64,000 nucleotides of DNA, taken from positions 992,001 through 1,056,000 of the forward strand of contig NZ_CAKMRI010000001.1 of assembly GCF_928097925.1 (NCBI RefSeq), read 5' to 3'. Numbering within the stretch: position 1 is the stretch's first letter; each line of letters starts with the position of its first letter. The DNA comes from Mediannikoviicoccus vaginalis. Its GTDB lineage: Bacteria > Bacillota > Clostridia > Tissierellales > Peptoniphilaceae. A model generated the notes under the pieces. It ran no database searches, had not been told where the DNA came from, and worked only from the letters and a program-made list of their open reading frames with translations. The position numbers and the translations under genes are program-made. Below are positions 1 through 10,290 of the stretch, piece by piece.

Positions 1-305
1 AGGTATAGGTCTTCAACTTCTTTAAGTAATTCTGCAGCTTCTATCTTTTCTTTTAATTCTTCTGTAAGCTTGCCCTGTTCGTCAATTAGTCTTATTACAT
101 CTTCTTTTCTCTCTTCCAGTGACCTTTGGTATTTCAAAAGCTCTTCCAGTTGACGAAGCTGTTCATCTGTTAAGTTTCCCGTAACTTCTTTTCTATAACG
201 GGATATAAATGGAATTGTATTTCCCTCGTCAATTAGTTTTACTGTGTCCTTTACTTGCTTTTCCGTAATGTTTAATTCTTTTGCTATTTTTAAATCTATA
301 TTCAA
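1..305 (-). CDS. tex: Tex, S1-domain RNA-binding transcription accessory protein (5' part only)
   Basis: The gene runs off the left edge; about the first 100 codons are visible. The protein begins MNIDLKIAKELNI and contains the Tex/YhgF N-terminal signature IDEGNTIPFISRYRKEVTG followed by a charged helical stretch (LEERKEDVIRLIDEQGKL). Tex proteins bind RNA through a C-terminal S1 domain, which lies outside the window. I chose the TTG at 303-305 because GAGGTGG sits just upstream with the same short spacing that secA uses here; an ATG at 315-317 is the alternative but has the prfB terminator directly before it and no ribosome binding site. It follows prfB after a terminator hairpin, so it may be expressed by readthrough. 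Confidence 0.9.
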   Translation of the reverse strand, partial: MNIDLKIAKELNITEKQVKDTVKLIDEGNTIPFISRYRKEVTGNLTDEQLRQLEELLKYQRSLEERKEDVIRLIDEQGKLTEELKEKIEAAELLKEVEDLY

Positions 306-317
306 AATCCACCTCAT

Positions 318-340
318 AAAAAAGAGCACCCTCGTGCTCT
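318..340 (-). terminator. Rho-independent terminator after prfB
   Basis: On the minus strand AGAGCAC, a four-base loop and GTGCTCT form a perfect 7-bp stem followed by a run of T. It overlaps the prfB stop codon and ends just before the tex ribosome binding site. Confidence 0.8.
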
Positions 341-1446
341 ATTTATCTATTGCTTTCATCTTTAGATATTCGTCAATAAAATCGTCCAGTTCTCCGTCCA
401 TAACTGCCTGTATATTTCCGGTTTCATAGTTGGTTCTATGATCTTTTACAAGGCAATATGGATTGAATACATATGACCTTATTTGTGAACCCCATGCTAT
501 TTTATTGTACTTTCCTTGAATATCTTCAATTTTTTCTCTGTTTTCTTCTTCCTTTATTGCAATAAGCCTTGCCTTAAGCATATTCATTGCAGTTTCCCTA
601 TTGGTGATTTGACTTCTCTCCGACTGACATTGCACCGTAACCCCAGTTGGTATGTGGGTTATTCTAACTGCGGAGTCGGTGGTGTTAACATGTTGTCCAC
701 CGGCACCACTGGCTCTATAGGTGTCGATACGAAGGTCGTTCATGTCGATTTCAATTTCGTGGTGGTTGTCGATGTCGGGATATACGTCTACCGAGGCAAA
801 GGAAGTGTGTCTCTTTTTATTTGAGTCAAATGGAGAAATTCTAACCAGGCGATGAACGCCCTTTTCTGACTTAAGATAGCCATAGGCGTACATTCCCTTT
901 ACCATAATGGTTACGGATTTTATGCCCCCTTCGGTGTCACGATTGTAGTCGAGAACCGTGTAGCTATAGCCCTTGTCACTAAGCCATCTGGTGTACATTC
1001 TTAGAAGCATCTCCGTCCAGTCCTGGGCCTCGGTGCCTCCTGCCCCAGAGTTTATGGCAAATATGGCATTGTTTTTGTCATACTCGCCACTTAGCATGGT
1101 CTTTAGCTTTGCCTTGTTCAGTTTCTTTCGAAGCCTTTGTATTCTCTGTTCTATTTCAGAGTCATACTCCGGCGACTCCTCTTCTCGAACAAGCTCTATT
1201 AGGGTCTTTAAGTCTTCAAGCTCTTCACTTAAATTGTCATATTCTCCAACATCGTCCTTTAGGGACTTTATCTTGGAGAAAATCTGTTGGGCAGTGTCGC
1301 TGTCGTCCCAAAAGCCCTCCTCCAAGGTTTTACTTTCTAAATCTTTTAATTCATTTCTTAGTTTTGGTAAGTCAAAGAGAGTCTCCGACTTCTTCTAGGT
1401 CGTTGGATAGGCTCTTTATCTCTTCATTTACTACATATGTGTCCAT
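339..1446 (-). CDS. prfB: Peptide chain release factor 2 with programmed +1 frameshift
   Basis: RF2 recognises UAA and UGA stop codons and triggers peptide release. The main frame (339-1325 and its upstream extension) carries the SPF codon-recognition motif (RISPFDSNKKRHTSF) and the catalytic GGQ loop (YRASGAGGQHVN). The 5' end is in another frame: ATG at 1444-1446 opens a 24-codon stretch MDTYVVNEEIKSLSNDLEEVG..., which reaches CTT TGA C (TGA at 1372-1374). A +1 shift at CTT continues as DLPKLRNELKDLESKTLEEGFWDD, the usual RF2 sequence. GGAGA lies just upstream of the slip site, as in the known autoregulated prfB genes. The ATG directly abuts the secA TAG stop, so translation is probably coupled to secA. 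Confidence 0.95.
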
Positions 1447-4170
1447 CTATGCATCCCTACCGCAACATTTTTTATATTTCTTTCCGCTGCCACATGGACA
1501 TGGATCGTTTCTTCCAATCTTCTTGCCCTTAACAATTGTTACTTGGTCTTCGGAAGTTTTGGTTTCCTTGGCAACTTGTTTTCTTTCTATCTCTTCAACT
1601 GGTCTAACATTGAACAGTCCCTTTAATGTGTCCTCTTTAATAGAGTGGTTCATCTCTTCGAACATATCGAAACCTTCTTCGTTATATGCTCTTACAGGGT
1701 CTTGTTGACCGTAGGATCTAAGTCCAATACCTTGACGAAGTTGGTCCATGGCGTCAATGTGATCCATCCACTTTCTGTCAACTACCATTAGAAGGATAAC
1801 ACGTTCTATCTCTCTAAATCTTTCGGAGCCCATTTCCTCTTCTTTGTCGTTGTAGGCCTGTACAGCTCTTTCTGTTAGATAGTTTTTAAGGTCCGTTCTC
1901 TTCCAACCGCTCATGTTGGAGAAGTCCAGGTATCCATCAGGCATAAATGCAGATTTTAGATATAGCATAAGGCCTTCCATATCCCAGTTTTCTGGATGGT
2001 CGCCACCTTGTGTGAAGTTATCTACTGTAAGGGAAATTATTTCGTGTAACATTTCAAGAATGTACTCTTTCATGTTTTCACCTTGAAGAACCCTCTCTCT
2101 TTCTCCGTAGATTATCTTTCTTTGAACATTCATAACGTCGTCATATTGAAGAACGTGTTTACGAATACCGAAGTTATTAACTTCCACTTTCTTTTGCGCC
2201 CTTTCAATGGCCTTTGTAACTGGTTTGAACTCTAGTGGTTCATCTTCAGGGAAGTCGCCTCTTTCGGCAAACTTTTGGATGGTTTCTCCACCGAAAAGTC
2301 TCATTAGATTGTCTTCTAGTGACACGAAAAATCTTGAACTACCAGGGTCTCCCTGTCTTCCCGCACGACCTCTAAGCTGATTGTCAACACGTCTTGACTC
2401 GTGTCTTTCAGTACCTAAGATATATAGTCCACCGGCTTCAAGCACCTTCTTTGCATCTTCGTCAGTTTGTTTTTTATATTTTTCGTAAAGATTATGATAA
2501 ACATTTTTTGCTGCCTTGATTTCCTCGTCATCTATTTCCACAAATGAGTCTAGGGCTTCAAGCACATAGTCTGCATAACCTTGTTTTTTCATATCGTGTT
2601 TAGCCATAAAGTCTGGGTTACCACCAAGAATAATATCCGTACCACGACCTGCCATGTTTGTGGCGATGGTAACTTTACCAAATGTACCGGCTTGTGCTAC
2701 GATTTCTGCCTCTCTCTCGTGTTGCTTAGCGTTAAGAACATCGTGAGGGATGCCTTCTTTTTTAAGAAGTCTTGAGATTATTTCAGAAACTTCGATGGAT
2801 GCAGTACCTACAAGTATTGGTTGTCCCGTTTCGTGAACCCTCTCAACCTCTTCAACTATGGCTCTGTATTTCGCTTCTGTGTTTATATATACTCTGTCGT
2901 GGTTGTCCTCTCTTATAACTGGTTTATTTGTCGGGATTTCCACAACGTCCATGTTGTAAATTTCAGAAAACTCGTCTTCTTCAGTCTTTGCAGTACCGGT
3001 CATACCTGAAAGCTTGTTGTACATTCTAAAGTAGTTTTGGAATGTAATTGTGGCAAGGGTTTTAGATTCGGATTGAACTGCAACTCCTTCTTTTGCTTCA
3101 ATAGCTTGGTGTAGACCGTCGGAGTATCTTCTACCTTCCATAATACGGCCTGTGAACTCATCTACGATTAAAACTTCGCCGTCTTTAAGTACATAGTCAA
3201 TGTCTTTTTTCATTGTGTGATGTGCCTTAAGAGCTTGGTTTATGTGGTGAGCTGTTTCCATGTTTGAAACGTCAGATAGGTTTTCAAGTCCAAAGTACTT
3301 TTCTGCCTTTGCTGTACCTTTTTCTGTAAGAGAAGCTGTTTTCTTCTTTTCGTCTACTACAAAGTCAACTTTTTCTTCCTTTATTTCCTTGTCGAAGATA
3401 TCTTGTTTTTCTTCGTTAGGGTCGATTATTCTACCGGTAAGGGTTCGTACAAATCGGTCCGCTCTAACGTACATGTCTGTGGATTCGTCGCCCATACCAG
3501 AGATTATAAGTGGAGTTCTCGCTTCGTCTATAAGAATGGAGTCAACCTCGTCCACTATGGCATAGTTTAAGTCCCTTTGTACTTGCTCTTCTTTATATAT
3601 AACCATGTTGTCCCTTAGGTAGTCGAAACCAAATTGGTTGTTTGTACCGTAAGTGATGTCACAGTTATAATTTTTCTTTCTTTCATCATTGTCAAGGCCA
3701 TGAATGATACATCCTACTGTTAGTCCTAAAAATTCATGAACCTTACCCATCCACTCCATATCACGCTTAGCAAGATAGTCGTTTACGGTTACAACGTGAA
3801 CGCCTTCTCCAGTAAGTGCGTTTAGGTAGGCTGGTAGTGTTGCCACAAGTGTTTTACCTTCACCTGTTTTCATTTCCGCAATTCTACCTTGGTGTAGTAT
3901 AATACCACCAATTAGCTGTACCCTATATTGTTTCATTCCTAAAACTCTAAAGGACGCTTCCCTTACAACTGCGAAAGCTTCAACTAAAAGGTCGTCAAGT
4001 GTGGCTCCTTTTTCTAATCTATCTTTAAATTCAACTGTTTTGTTTTTTAACTCTTCGTCACTGAGTTTTTGCATTTCCTCGTCAAGGGCTTCAATTTTGT
4101 CAACAATAGGTTCAATTTTTCTAACCTCTTTCTTTGAGCCCGTTGAGAATAAGTTTTTTAAAATTTCCAT
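1447..4170 (-). CDS. secA: Preprotein translocase ATPase SecA
   Basis: SecA drives post-translational export through SecYEG. The 907-residue protein has helicase-like motor motifs near residues 95-110 ([20 protein letters not shown]) and a [19 protein letters not shown] Walker B region, [14 protein letters not shown] of the second motor domain, and a C-terminal zinc-binding [17 protein letters not shown] motif. I start at ATG 4168-4170 (MEILKNLF) because GAGGTGG precedes it; an upstream ATG four codons earlier overlaps that ribosome binding site. It is the first gene of a secA-prfB unit with zero intergenic bases. Confidence 0.97.
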   Translation of the reverse strand: MEILKNLFSTGSKKEVRKIEPIVDKIEALDEEMQKLSDEELKNKTVEFKDRLEKGATLDDLLVEAFAVVREASFRVLGMKQYRVQLIGGIILHQGRIAEMKTGEGKTLVATLPAYLNALTGEGVHVVTVNDYLAKRDMEWMGKVHEFLGLTVGCIIHGLDNDERKKNYNCDITYGTNNQFGFDYLRDNMVIYKEEQVQRDLNYAIVDEVDSILIDEARTPLIISGMGDESTDMYVRADRFVRTLTGRIIDPNEEKQDIFDKEIKEEKVDFVVDEKKKTASLTEKGTAKAEKYFGLENLSDVSNMETAHHINQALKAHHTMKKDIDYVLKDGEVLIVDEFTGRIMEGRRYSDGLHQAIEAKEGVAVQSESKTLATITFQNYFRMYNKLSGMTGTAKTEEDEFSEIYNMDVVEIPTNKPVIREDNHDRVYINTEAKYRAIVEEVERVHETGQPILVGTASIEVSEIISRLLKKEGIPHDVLNAKQHEREAEIVAQAGTFGKVTIATNMAGRGTDIILGGNPDFMAKHDMKKQGYADYVLEALDSFVEIDDEEIKAAKNVYHNLYEKYKKQTDEDAKKVLEAGGLYILGTERHESRRVDNQLRGRAGRQGDPGSSRFFVSLEDNLMRLFGGETIQKFAERGDFPEDEPLEFKPVTKAIERAQKKVEVNNFGIRKHVLQYDDVMNVQRKIIYGERERVLQGENMKEYILEMLHEIISLTVDNFTQGGDHPENWDMEGLMLYLKSAFMPDGYLDFSNMSGWKRTDLKNYLTERAVQAYNDKEEEMGSERFREIERVILLMVVDRKWMDHIDAMDQLRQGIGLRSYGQQDPVRAYNEEGFDMFEEMNHSIKEDTLKGLFNVRPVEEIERKQVAKETKTSEDQVTIVKGKKIGRNDPCPCGSGKKYKKCCGRDA

Positions 4171-4194
4171 TTTCCACCTCATTATCCACGGTTA

Positions 4195-4224
4195 ATTTTA
4201 ACACATTCAACGTCCATTATTCAA
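4195..4224 (-). promoter_or_regulatory. Candidate secA promoter
   Basis: On the minus strand TTGAAT (4219-4224), an 18-bp spacer and TAAAAT (4195-4200) lie 25 bp before the secA start. The rest of the 4225-4440 intergenic space is AT-rich and I see no further clear element except a short weak dyad near 4240-4260. Confidence 0.5.
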
Positions 4225-4454
4225 ATTAAACTTTGAAATTTACACATTTAATCAAAAAAGACCCCACATTTGTGAAATCTTTTAAATTTATTTTAATCTA
4301 TGACAAAAAACTATTTTAATTTTTTCGTCTATAATTTCACTACCCTCTATTATATAATGAATGTCAATAATTTCATAGCTAAATGGCTTAAAAATTCAAT
4401 AATAGATGTTTTTCTTTCCTTATTTATATTATAATGATAGAAGGAGGTGGCGAA

Positions 4455-5459
4455 ATGAAATATTTAGAATCACATTCTAACGACCCACAATACAATTTAA
4501 GTTTTGAAGAATATATCTTTAAGAATTTGCCGTTGGAGGAAGAAGAATATGTGTACCTTTGGATTAACTCTCCATCTATTATCATAGGAAGAAACCAAAA
4601 CGCCTATGCGGAAATAAATGAAGACTATGTAATTGAAAACAATCTAAAGGTGTGTAGAAGAATAACTGGAGGGGGCGCAGTTTACCACGACTTAGGAAAC
4701 TTAAACTTCTCCTTCATAACAAAGACCAAGGGCCACGATAGAATAGACTTTAAACAATACTACATTCCTATCGTAAACGCACTGAAGGCAATTGGAATTG
4801 ACGCTGAGCTTTCCGGAAGAAACGACATAACCATCGAAGGAAAAAAATGTATCGGTTCAAGTCAGTCAGTTTATAACCACAGAGTCCTTTCAAATGGCTG
4901 TATTCTTTTCAATGTTCAATTGGAAGAACTGGCAAAGGCACTTAATGTAAGAAAAGAGAAACTTGCATCAAAGGGAGTAAAGTCAGTAAGGGCAAGGGTT
5001 ACAAATATTGCCCCATACCTTGAAGACAAAAACCTTTCAACAGAGGACTTTGAAGCAATACTACTAAAAGAAATCTTTAAACAATTCGACCAAGAACCAG
5101 AAGAGTATGTGTTATCTGAAGAAGAACTTCAGGGAGTAAAGGAAATTTATGACTCAAGATTTTCTATGGATGCATGGAACTACGGTAAGAAACCTGTGGG
5201 AGAAGTAATACAATATAGAAAATTCCCGGCGGGATTTGTAGAACTTGCCTATGACCTGGACAATGGAAAGATTAGAAATTTCTATATAAACGGAGACTTC
5301 TTCGGAAAAGAAGATGTGGAAGAAATAAGAGAAAAACTTGATGGCATAGACTACAAGAAGTCAAAGGTAATTGAAATATTGGAAAGCTTCAAATTAGAAG
5401 ACTACTTTGGAAATATTACAGCTGGGGAACTTGCAGATGTATTTTTTCAAGATTGTTAG
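4455..5459 (+). CDS. lplA: Lipoate-protein ligase A
   Basis: LplA activates lipoate with ATP and attaches it to lysines of lipoyl domains such as GcvH or 2-oxoacid dehydrogenase E2. The 334-residue protein shows the family motifs in order: NDPQYNLSFEEYIF at the start, PSIIIGRNQNAYAEIN, RRITGGGAVYHDLGNLNFSF (the RRxxGGGxVxHD core) and SGRNDITIEGKKCIGSSQ. The C-terminal half is the usual accessory domain. Start ATG 4455 has a strong AAGGAGGTGG site at 4441-4450; an upstream ATG at 4434 would overlap that site. It is a single gene divergent from secA with its own terminator. No lipoyl-domain protein is seen in the window, so the in vivo acceptor is unknown. Confidence 0.95.
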   Translation: MKYLESHSNDPQYNLSFEEYIFKNLPLEEEEYVYLWINSPSIIIGRNQNAYAEINEDYVIENNLKVCRRITGGGAVYHDLGNLNFSFITKTKGHDRIDFKQYYIPIVNALKAIGIDAELSGRNDITIEGKKCIGSSQSVYNHRVLSNGCILFNVQLEELAKALNVRKEKLASKGVKSVRARVTNIAPYLEDKNLSTEDFEAILLKEIFKQFDQEPEEYVLSEEELQGVKEIYDSRFSMDAWNYGKKPVGEVIQYRKFPAGFVELAYDLDNGKIRNFYINGDFFGKEDVEEIREKLDGIDYKKSKVIEILESFKLEDYFGNITAGELADVFFQDC

Positions 5460-5464
5460 TTAAG

Positions 5465-5490
5465 AGAGGAAGAGTTCTTCCTCTTTTTTT
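5465..5490 (+). terminator. Terminator after lplA
   Basis: AGAGGAAG, a 4-base loop and CTTCCTCT form an 8-bp stem followed by seven or more T on the plus strand, a few bases after the lplA stop. Confidence 0.85.
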
Positions 5491-5499
5491 GTGGAAAAA

Positions 5500-6600
5500 A
5501 GTTTTAAAAAACTTTTTATGAAAATTTTATTTTTATTTTGTAGGTTTGTAGGTCTATGACCTACGAGGCTTGGGGTCTCCCAGTATTGTCATACTGAGCG
5601 AGCGATAGCGAGTCGAAGCATTCTTGACCTAACAGAAGACGTAGTCTTCGTTGTAGGTCAAATGTCGATCTCGTTTCACTTTTCGACTGGAAAGTGTCAG
5701 AAGGCGACCTCGTGAACTTTCTTGTGGAAAGTTCACGCTTAAGTATCCTGAATTGTTTTTAAAGTTTTAAAAAACTTTAAATCAAAAGTTTTCGCCTTAC
5801 TGCATAGTCATTAAGTTTTATAAACTTACCTAATTTTTATTTTACTAAAATTATTTTTCCTATTCTCAGGGTAAGGATGAAGGGGATTGCGATTTCCCCT
5901 CATATCCTTACCCTGAAACCCGAACCTTTTACACCCTTAAAACGCTTGGGGATACCCCAAACCCCATTGTAAGTTGTAGAAAATCTTGCTGTATTTTCTA
6001 TTTTTTTAATATCATACTTTGAATACTATTGAATTATTAAATTTATTTTGTTCCTCTAACATATACTTAGTAATGAGATTCTTCGACTCCAATTTTTACT
6101 TCGTAAAAATTTTCGCTCAGAATGACATAGCGAGGGAATAACATTTCTAAAAAAGTTGAAAACTTACGAAACAATTATATAAACAGAAGAAAATCCAGCA
6201 AGATTTTCTTCCTCTTTCTACGCAGGTTTTCAGGACGGCCAGTCCTGAATCGTTTGGAAGGTAAGGAAGAGGGGATTTCAAGGGGAGAACGTTAGAAATC
6301 ATACGAAAAGGTTTCTTAGTTCTCCCCTTGGTTAAAAAAGGAATTATATTGAAAATAAAGAGGTCGTAGGGTTACCCTAAAAATAACATATTACGATACT
6401 TTAGCGCGAACTTTCTAAAGAAAGTTCACGAGATCCTTCAGCTACAAATTTGCTACGCAAATTTTCCGTTCAGGATGACACAGAGAGGGTATGATATTCC
6501 TAGGAAGAAGAAGTAAAAGATGCATAAGTGCCGATAGGCACAGCGTGGAAAGCCTTAGCTTTCCTTCAACTCTATAAAATGGGTTGTAGGGTAACCCTAC
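5500..6600. repeat. Intergenic stem-loop array 1 (convergent lplA / nifJ gap)
   Basis: No gene. In order: an AAGTTTT/AAAACTT hairpin (about 5508); a GTAGGTC/GACCTAC hairpin (5548-5564); the GACTCGC...GCGAG-type GATTCTTCGAC element, reversed (5584-5626); a TTGACCTA/TAGGTCAA hairpin pair (5627-5660); a CGTGAACTTTC stem (5711-5737); the long GGTAAGGAT palindrome (5867-5915) with CTTGGGGATACCCCAAA hairpin (near 5944); a GATTCTTCGAC element (6075-6127); GAAAATC/GATTTTC hairpin plus CAGGAC/GTCCTG hairpin (6187-6250) and the long CAAGGGGAG/CTCCCCTTG hairpin (6279-6330); another variable stem and element (6407-6480); GTGCC/GGCAC hairpin (6529-6542); GGAAAGC/GCTTTCC (6547-6564); GTAGGG/CCCTAC (6586-6600). 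About 215 bp here (5760-5975) recur almost unchanged at 26330-26545. Confidence 0.9.
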
Positions 6601-6601
6601 C

Positions 6602-6627
6602 AAAAAAGGAGGGCCACCGGCTCTCCT
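6602..6627 (-). terminator. Terminator after nifJ
   Basis: On the minus strand AGGAGAGCC, loop GGT and GGCCCTCCT pair over 9 positions with one mismatch and are followed by T6. Confidence 0.8.
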
Positions 6628-6641
6628 TTCCTCTGCTACTC

Positions 6642-9600
6642 TTATTCTGTTATCTTGTCGTCTTTACCAACTGTTTGTTCTTTTTTATCTTCGCTCTTGA
6701 ATTCTTTATCAGCTTCTTCTTTATTGTATTCATAGCTTGCCATTCTAACGTAGCTTTGGTATCTTGCTTTAGCGTCTTCTTCCGCTTCTTTGAATAGTAC
6801 TTCTGCTTCTTCTGGGAATGATCTTTGTAGTGAAGTGTATCTAACTTCTGATGCTATGAAGTCTTGGAATGAAGCTTTTGGTTCTTTTGAGTCTAGTGTA
6901 AATGGATTCTTTCCTTCGTCTTTAAGTCTTGGGTCGAATCTATATAGATGCCAGTAACCTGCTTCTACTGCTCTCTTTTGTTGTGCTTGTGAGTGGCCCA
7001 TTCCGCCTTTGATACCGTGGTTGATACATGGTGAGTAAGCGATTATTAGTGATGGTCCATCATAGCTTTCCGCTTCTCTAATGGCTTTTAGTGTTTGTGC
7101 TTGGTTTGCTCCCATAGCTATTTGTGCTACGTAAACATATCCATATGTTGTTGCCATTAGCCCAAGGTCTTTCTTTCTAATCTTCTTTCCTGATGCAGCA
7201 AATTTTGCTACTGCTGCTGTTGGTGTTGATTTTGATGATTGTCCACCTGTGTTTGAATAAACTTCTGTGTCCATTACAAGTACGTTTACATCTCTTCCTG
7301 ATGCTAGTACATGGTCAAGTCCGCCATATCCAATATCATATGCCCAACCGTCTCCACCGAAGATCCAAACTGATTTCTTGATTAGATAGTCTTTTCTTTC
7401 TTCGATTTCTGAGATAATCTTGTCTGCAGCTTCGTCGCCTGTCTTTTCGTCTAGGTGTAGAAGGATTTCTGCTGATGCTTCTTTTGACTTGTCTGAGTCG
7501 TTCATTCCTTCAATCCAAGCTTTGAATAGGTCGTTTAGTGGTGAATTAATTCCAAGTTCTATAAATTCTTCCATTAGTAGACGAATTTTTTCTCTTGTCT
7601 TTTCAATTCCCATTTCCATACCGTATCCGTATTCGGCGTTGTCTTCAAATAGTGAGTTAGCCCAAGCTGGTCCCTTGCAGTCTTTGTTCTTACAGAATAC
7701 TGTTGCTGGTGCTGAACCTCCCCAAATTGATGAACATCCTGTTGCGTTTGCAACTAACATTCTATCGCCAAATAGTTGTGTGATTAATTTTGCGTATGGT
7801 GTTTCACCACAGCCTGCACATGCTCCTGAGAATTCTAGTAATGGTTGTTTGAACTGACTTCCCTTAACATTTGTTTCTGGTACTAGTCCTTCTTTGTATC
7901 CCACTACGTCATGGGCATATTTCCAGTTTTCTTTTTGTTCTTTATATTGTTCTTCAAATGGTTCCATTGAAAGTGATTTTACTTTTGATGGACATACTTC
8001 AACACAGTTTCCGCATCCTGTACAGTCCATTGTGGAAACTTGAATTCTGAATGTGTAGTCTTCAAGTCCCTTACCAATTGCTTTTTTAGTTTCAAAGTTT
8101 TCTGGTGCGTTTGCCTTTTCTTCTTCTGTTACTAAGAATGGTCTTATAACTGCATGTGGACAAACATATGAACATTGGTTACATTGGATACAGTTTTCTA
8201 TATGCCATTTTGGAACTTTAAGCGCAATACATCTCTTTTCGTATTGTGAAGTTCCTTGTGGGAATTCTCCATTTGCTCTGTCTGCAAATTTAGATACCGG
8301 AAGGTCGTCTCCTTCGTGAGCGTTTATTGGTTTAACAATTTCTCTAATGAATTCTGGAAGATTTTCGTCGTTTTCTTCTTCGTCCTTTAAGTCTTTCCAG
8401 CTTTCTAGAACATCTATCTTAACTAAAGCGTCAACACCTTGTTCAACCGCTTTGTAGTTCATGTTAACTACTTCTTCACCTTTTCTACCGTAGGATTTAA
8501 CGATTTGTGCCTTTAGTCTTTCAATTGCTTCATCGATTGGAAGTACTTTTGAAAGGTTGAAGAATGCTGATTGCATTACCATGTTTATTCTTCCACCTAG
8601 TCCAATGTCTGCTGCTATCTTTGATGCATTGATTGTGTAGAATTCAATTTCGTTTTCTGCAATCTTTCTCTTTAATGAGTTTGGTAGATGTGATTCTAGT
8701 TCGTCTTCTGACCAAATACAGTTAAGTAGGAATGTTCCACCTTTTTTTATTCCCTTTAATAGGTCGTATTGGTTAACGTATGCTTGTTTTGAACATGATA
8801 CGAAGTCTGGGTGTTCAACAAAGTATGTTGATCTTATTGGGCTGTCTCCAAATCTCAAGTGAGATATTGTAATACCACCGGATTTCTTTGAGTCATATTC
8901 AAAGTATCCTTGTGCATACATGTCTGTTCCGTCTGCGATAATCTTGATTGCAGATTTGTTTGCTCCAACTGTACCGTCTGATCCATATCCCCAGAATTTA
9001 CAGTTGATTGTTCCTTCTGGAACTGTATTTAAGTTTCTTGTTACGTCAAGTGATCTATATGTTACGTCGTCTGTAATACCGATTGTAAATCTCTTCTTTG
9101 GTTCATCTGCTACTAGATTGTCATAAACTGCAAGAATTTGTCCTGGAGTTGTGTCCTTTGAACCTAGTCCATAGATACCTGAATAGATTTTTGGTTGTCT
9201 TTCTTCGTCATAGAATGCAGATTTAACATCTAGGTAAAGTGGTTCTCCTAGAGATCCTTTTTCCTTTGTTCTGTCAAGAACTGCAATTCTCTTAACGCTT
9301 GCAGGAATCTTTTCTAATAGATGTTTCTTTGAGAATGGTCTATATAGATGTACTTTTACAAGACCAACTTTTCTTCCTTCGCTTCTTAAGAAGTCGATGG
9401 TTTCTTCTATGGTTTCTGTTACTGAACCCATGGCGATAATAACGTCTTCTGCATCTTCGTCACCATAGTAGTCGAATAGGCCATAGTTTCTTCCTGTAAG
9501 CTTGTTGATTTCGTTTATATAATTTTCAGTTACTCCAACTATATCTTCGTAATAAGTATTTGAAGCTTCTATTGATTGGAAGTAGATGTCTGGGTTTTGA

Positions 9601-10259
9601 GCTGTTCCCATAGTCTTAGGATTTTCTGGGTTTAAAGCTCTTTCTCTAAATGCCTTTATAGCATCGTGGTCTACAAGTTTTGCTAGTTCGTCATATTCTA
9701 TAACTTCAATCTTTTGAATTTCATGTGATGTTCTAAATCCGTCAAAGAAGTGTAGGAATGGAATTCTTCCTTTAATAGCTGAAAGATGTGCTACTGCCGC
9801 AAGGTCCATAACTTCTTGTACTGATCCTGATGCAAGCATTGCAAAGCCTGTTTGTCTTGTTGCCATAACGTCTTGATGGTCACCGAAGATGCTTAGGGCA
9901 TGGCTTGCTAAAGCTCTGGCAGATACGTGGAATACTCCTGGTAGAAGTTCCCCTGAGATCTTATACATATTAGGAATCATAAGTAAAAGTCCTTGTGATG
10001 CTGTGAATGTTGTTCCTAATGATCCTGCTACTAACGCTCCGTGTAATGCTCCTGCTGCACCGGCTTCAGATTGTAATTCTGAAACGTGAACAGTTTGTCC
10101 AAAAATGTTCTTTCTTCCAAAAGCAGCCCAGTTGTCCACATACTCTGCCATGTTTGATGACGGTGTTATAGGATAAATTGCTGCAACATCTGTAAATGCA
10201 TAAGCCACGTGAGCGGCAGCCATATTACCGTCCATAGCTTGCATTGTCTTTTCCTTCAT
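6642..10259 (-). CDS. nifJ: Pyruvate:ferredoxin (flavodoxin) oxidoreductase
   Basis: PFOR oxidises pyruvate with CoA to acetyl-CoA and CO2 and reduces ferredoxin; it is the central step of fermentation in strict anaerobes. At 1205 residues it is the full-length single-chain form. It begins with MDGNMAAAHVAYAFTDVAAI and YPITPSSNMAE of the pyruvate-binding domain, has two 4Fe-4S motifs (CIQCNQCSYVCP and CTGCGNCVEVCP), the extra cysteines around CAGCGETPYAKL and TGCSSIWGG, and the TPP-binding block GGDGWAYDIGYGGLDH with MDTEVYSNTGGQSSKSTP. It is the last gene of pepP-uvrC-hprK-nifJ, starting 31 bp after hprK, and is followed by its own terminator. A second ATG five codons in is also possible. 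Confidence 0.97.
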   Translation of the reverse strand: MKEKTMQAMDGNMAAAHVAYAFTDVAAIYPITPSSNMAEYVDNWAAFGRKNIFGQTVHVSELQSEAGAAGALHGALVAGSLGTTFTASQGLLLMIPNMYKISGELLPGVFHVSARALASHALSIFGDHQDVMATRQTGFAMLASGSVQEVMDLAAVAHLSAIKGRIPFLHFFDGFRTSHEIQKIEVIEYDELAKLVDHDAIKAFRERALNPENPKTMGTAQNPDIYFQSIEASNTYYEDIVGVTENYINEINKLTGRNYGLFDYYGDEDAEDVIIAMGSVTETIEETIDFLRSEGRKVGLVKVHLYRPFSKKHLLEKIPASVKRIAVLDRTKEKGSLGEPLYLDVKSAFYDEERQPKIYSGIYGLGSKDTTPGQILAVYDNLVADEPKKRFTIGITDDVTYRSLDVTRNLNTVPEGTINCKFWGYGSDGTVGANKSAIKIIADGTDMYAQGYFEYDSKKSGGITISHLRFGDSPIRSTYFVEHPDFVSCSKQAYVNQYDLLKGIKKGGTFLLNCIWSEDELESHLPNSLKRKIAENEIEFYTINASKIAADIGLGGRINMVMQSAFFNLSKVLPIDEAIERLKAQIVKSYGRKGEEVVNMNYKAVEQGVDALVKIDVLESWKDLKDEEENDENLPEFIREIVKPINAHEGDDLPVSKFADRANGEFPQGTSQYEKRCIALKVPKWHIENCIQCNQCSYVCPHAVIRPFLVTEEEKANAPENFETKKAIGKGLEDYTFRIQVSTMDCTGCGNCVEVCPSKVKSLSMEPFEEQYKEQKENWKYAHDVVGYKEGLVPETNVKGSQFKQPLLEFSGACAGCGETPYAKLITQLFGDRMLVANATGCSSIWGGSAPATVFCKNKDCKGPAWANSLFEDNAEYGYGMEMGIEKTREKIRLLMEEFIELGINSPLNDLFKAWIEGMNDSDKSKEASAEILLHLDEKTGDEAADKIISEIEERKDYLIKKSVWIFGGDGWAYDIGYGGLDHVLASGRDVNVLVMDTEVYSNTGGQSSKSTPTAAVAKFAASGKKIRKKDLGLMATTYGYVYVAQIAMGANQAQTLKAIREAESYDGPSLIIAYSPCINHGIKGGMGHSQAQQKRAVEAGYWHLYRFDPRLKDEGKNPFTLDSKEPKASFQDFIASEVRYTSLQRSFPEEAEVLFKEAEEDAKARYQSYVRMASYEYNKEEADKEFKSEDKKEQTVGKDDKITE

Positions 10260-10290
10260 TTTATTTCCCCCTTTGAATTTTACCTAACTG

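Noticed and set aside
4240-4262. Terminator or attenuator in the secA leader
   Set aside because: The dyad is short (CACA/TGTG core) and is upstream of the likely secA promoter, so I do not call it.
5500-6600. CRISPR-like array
   Set aside because: Repeats are of many kinds, not a single direct repeat with uniform spacers, and no cas genes are present.
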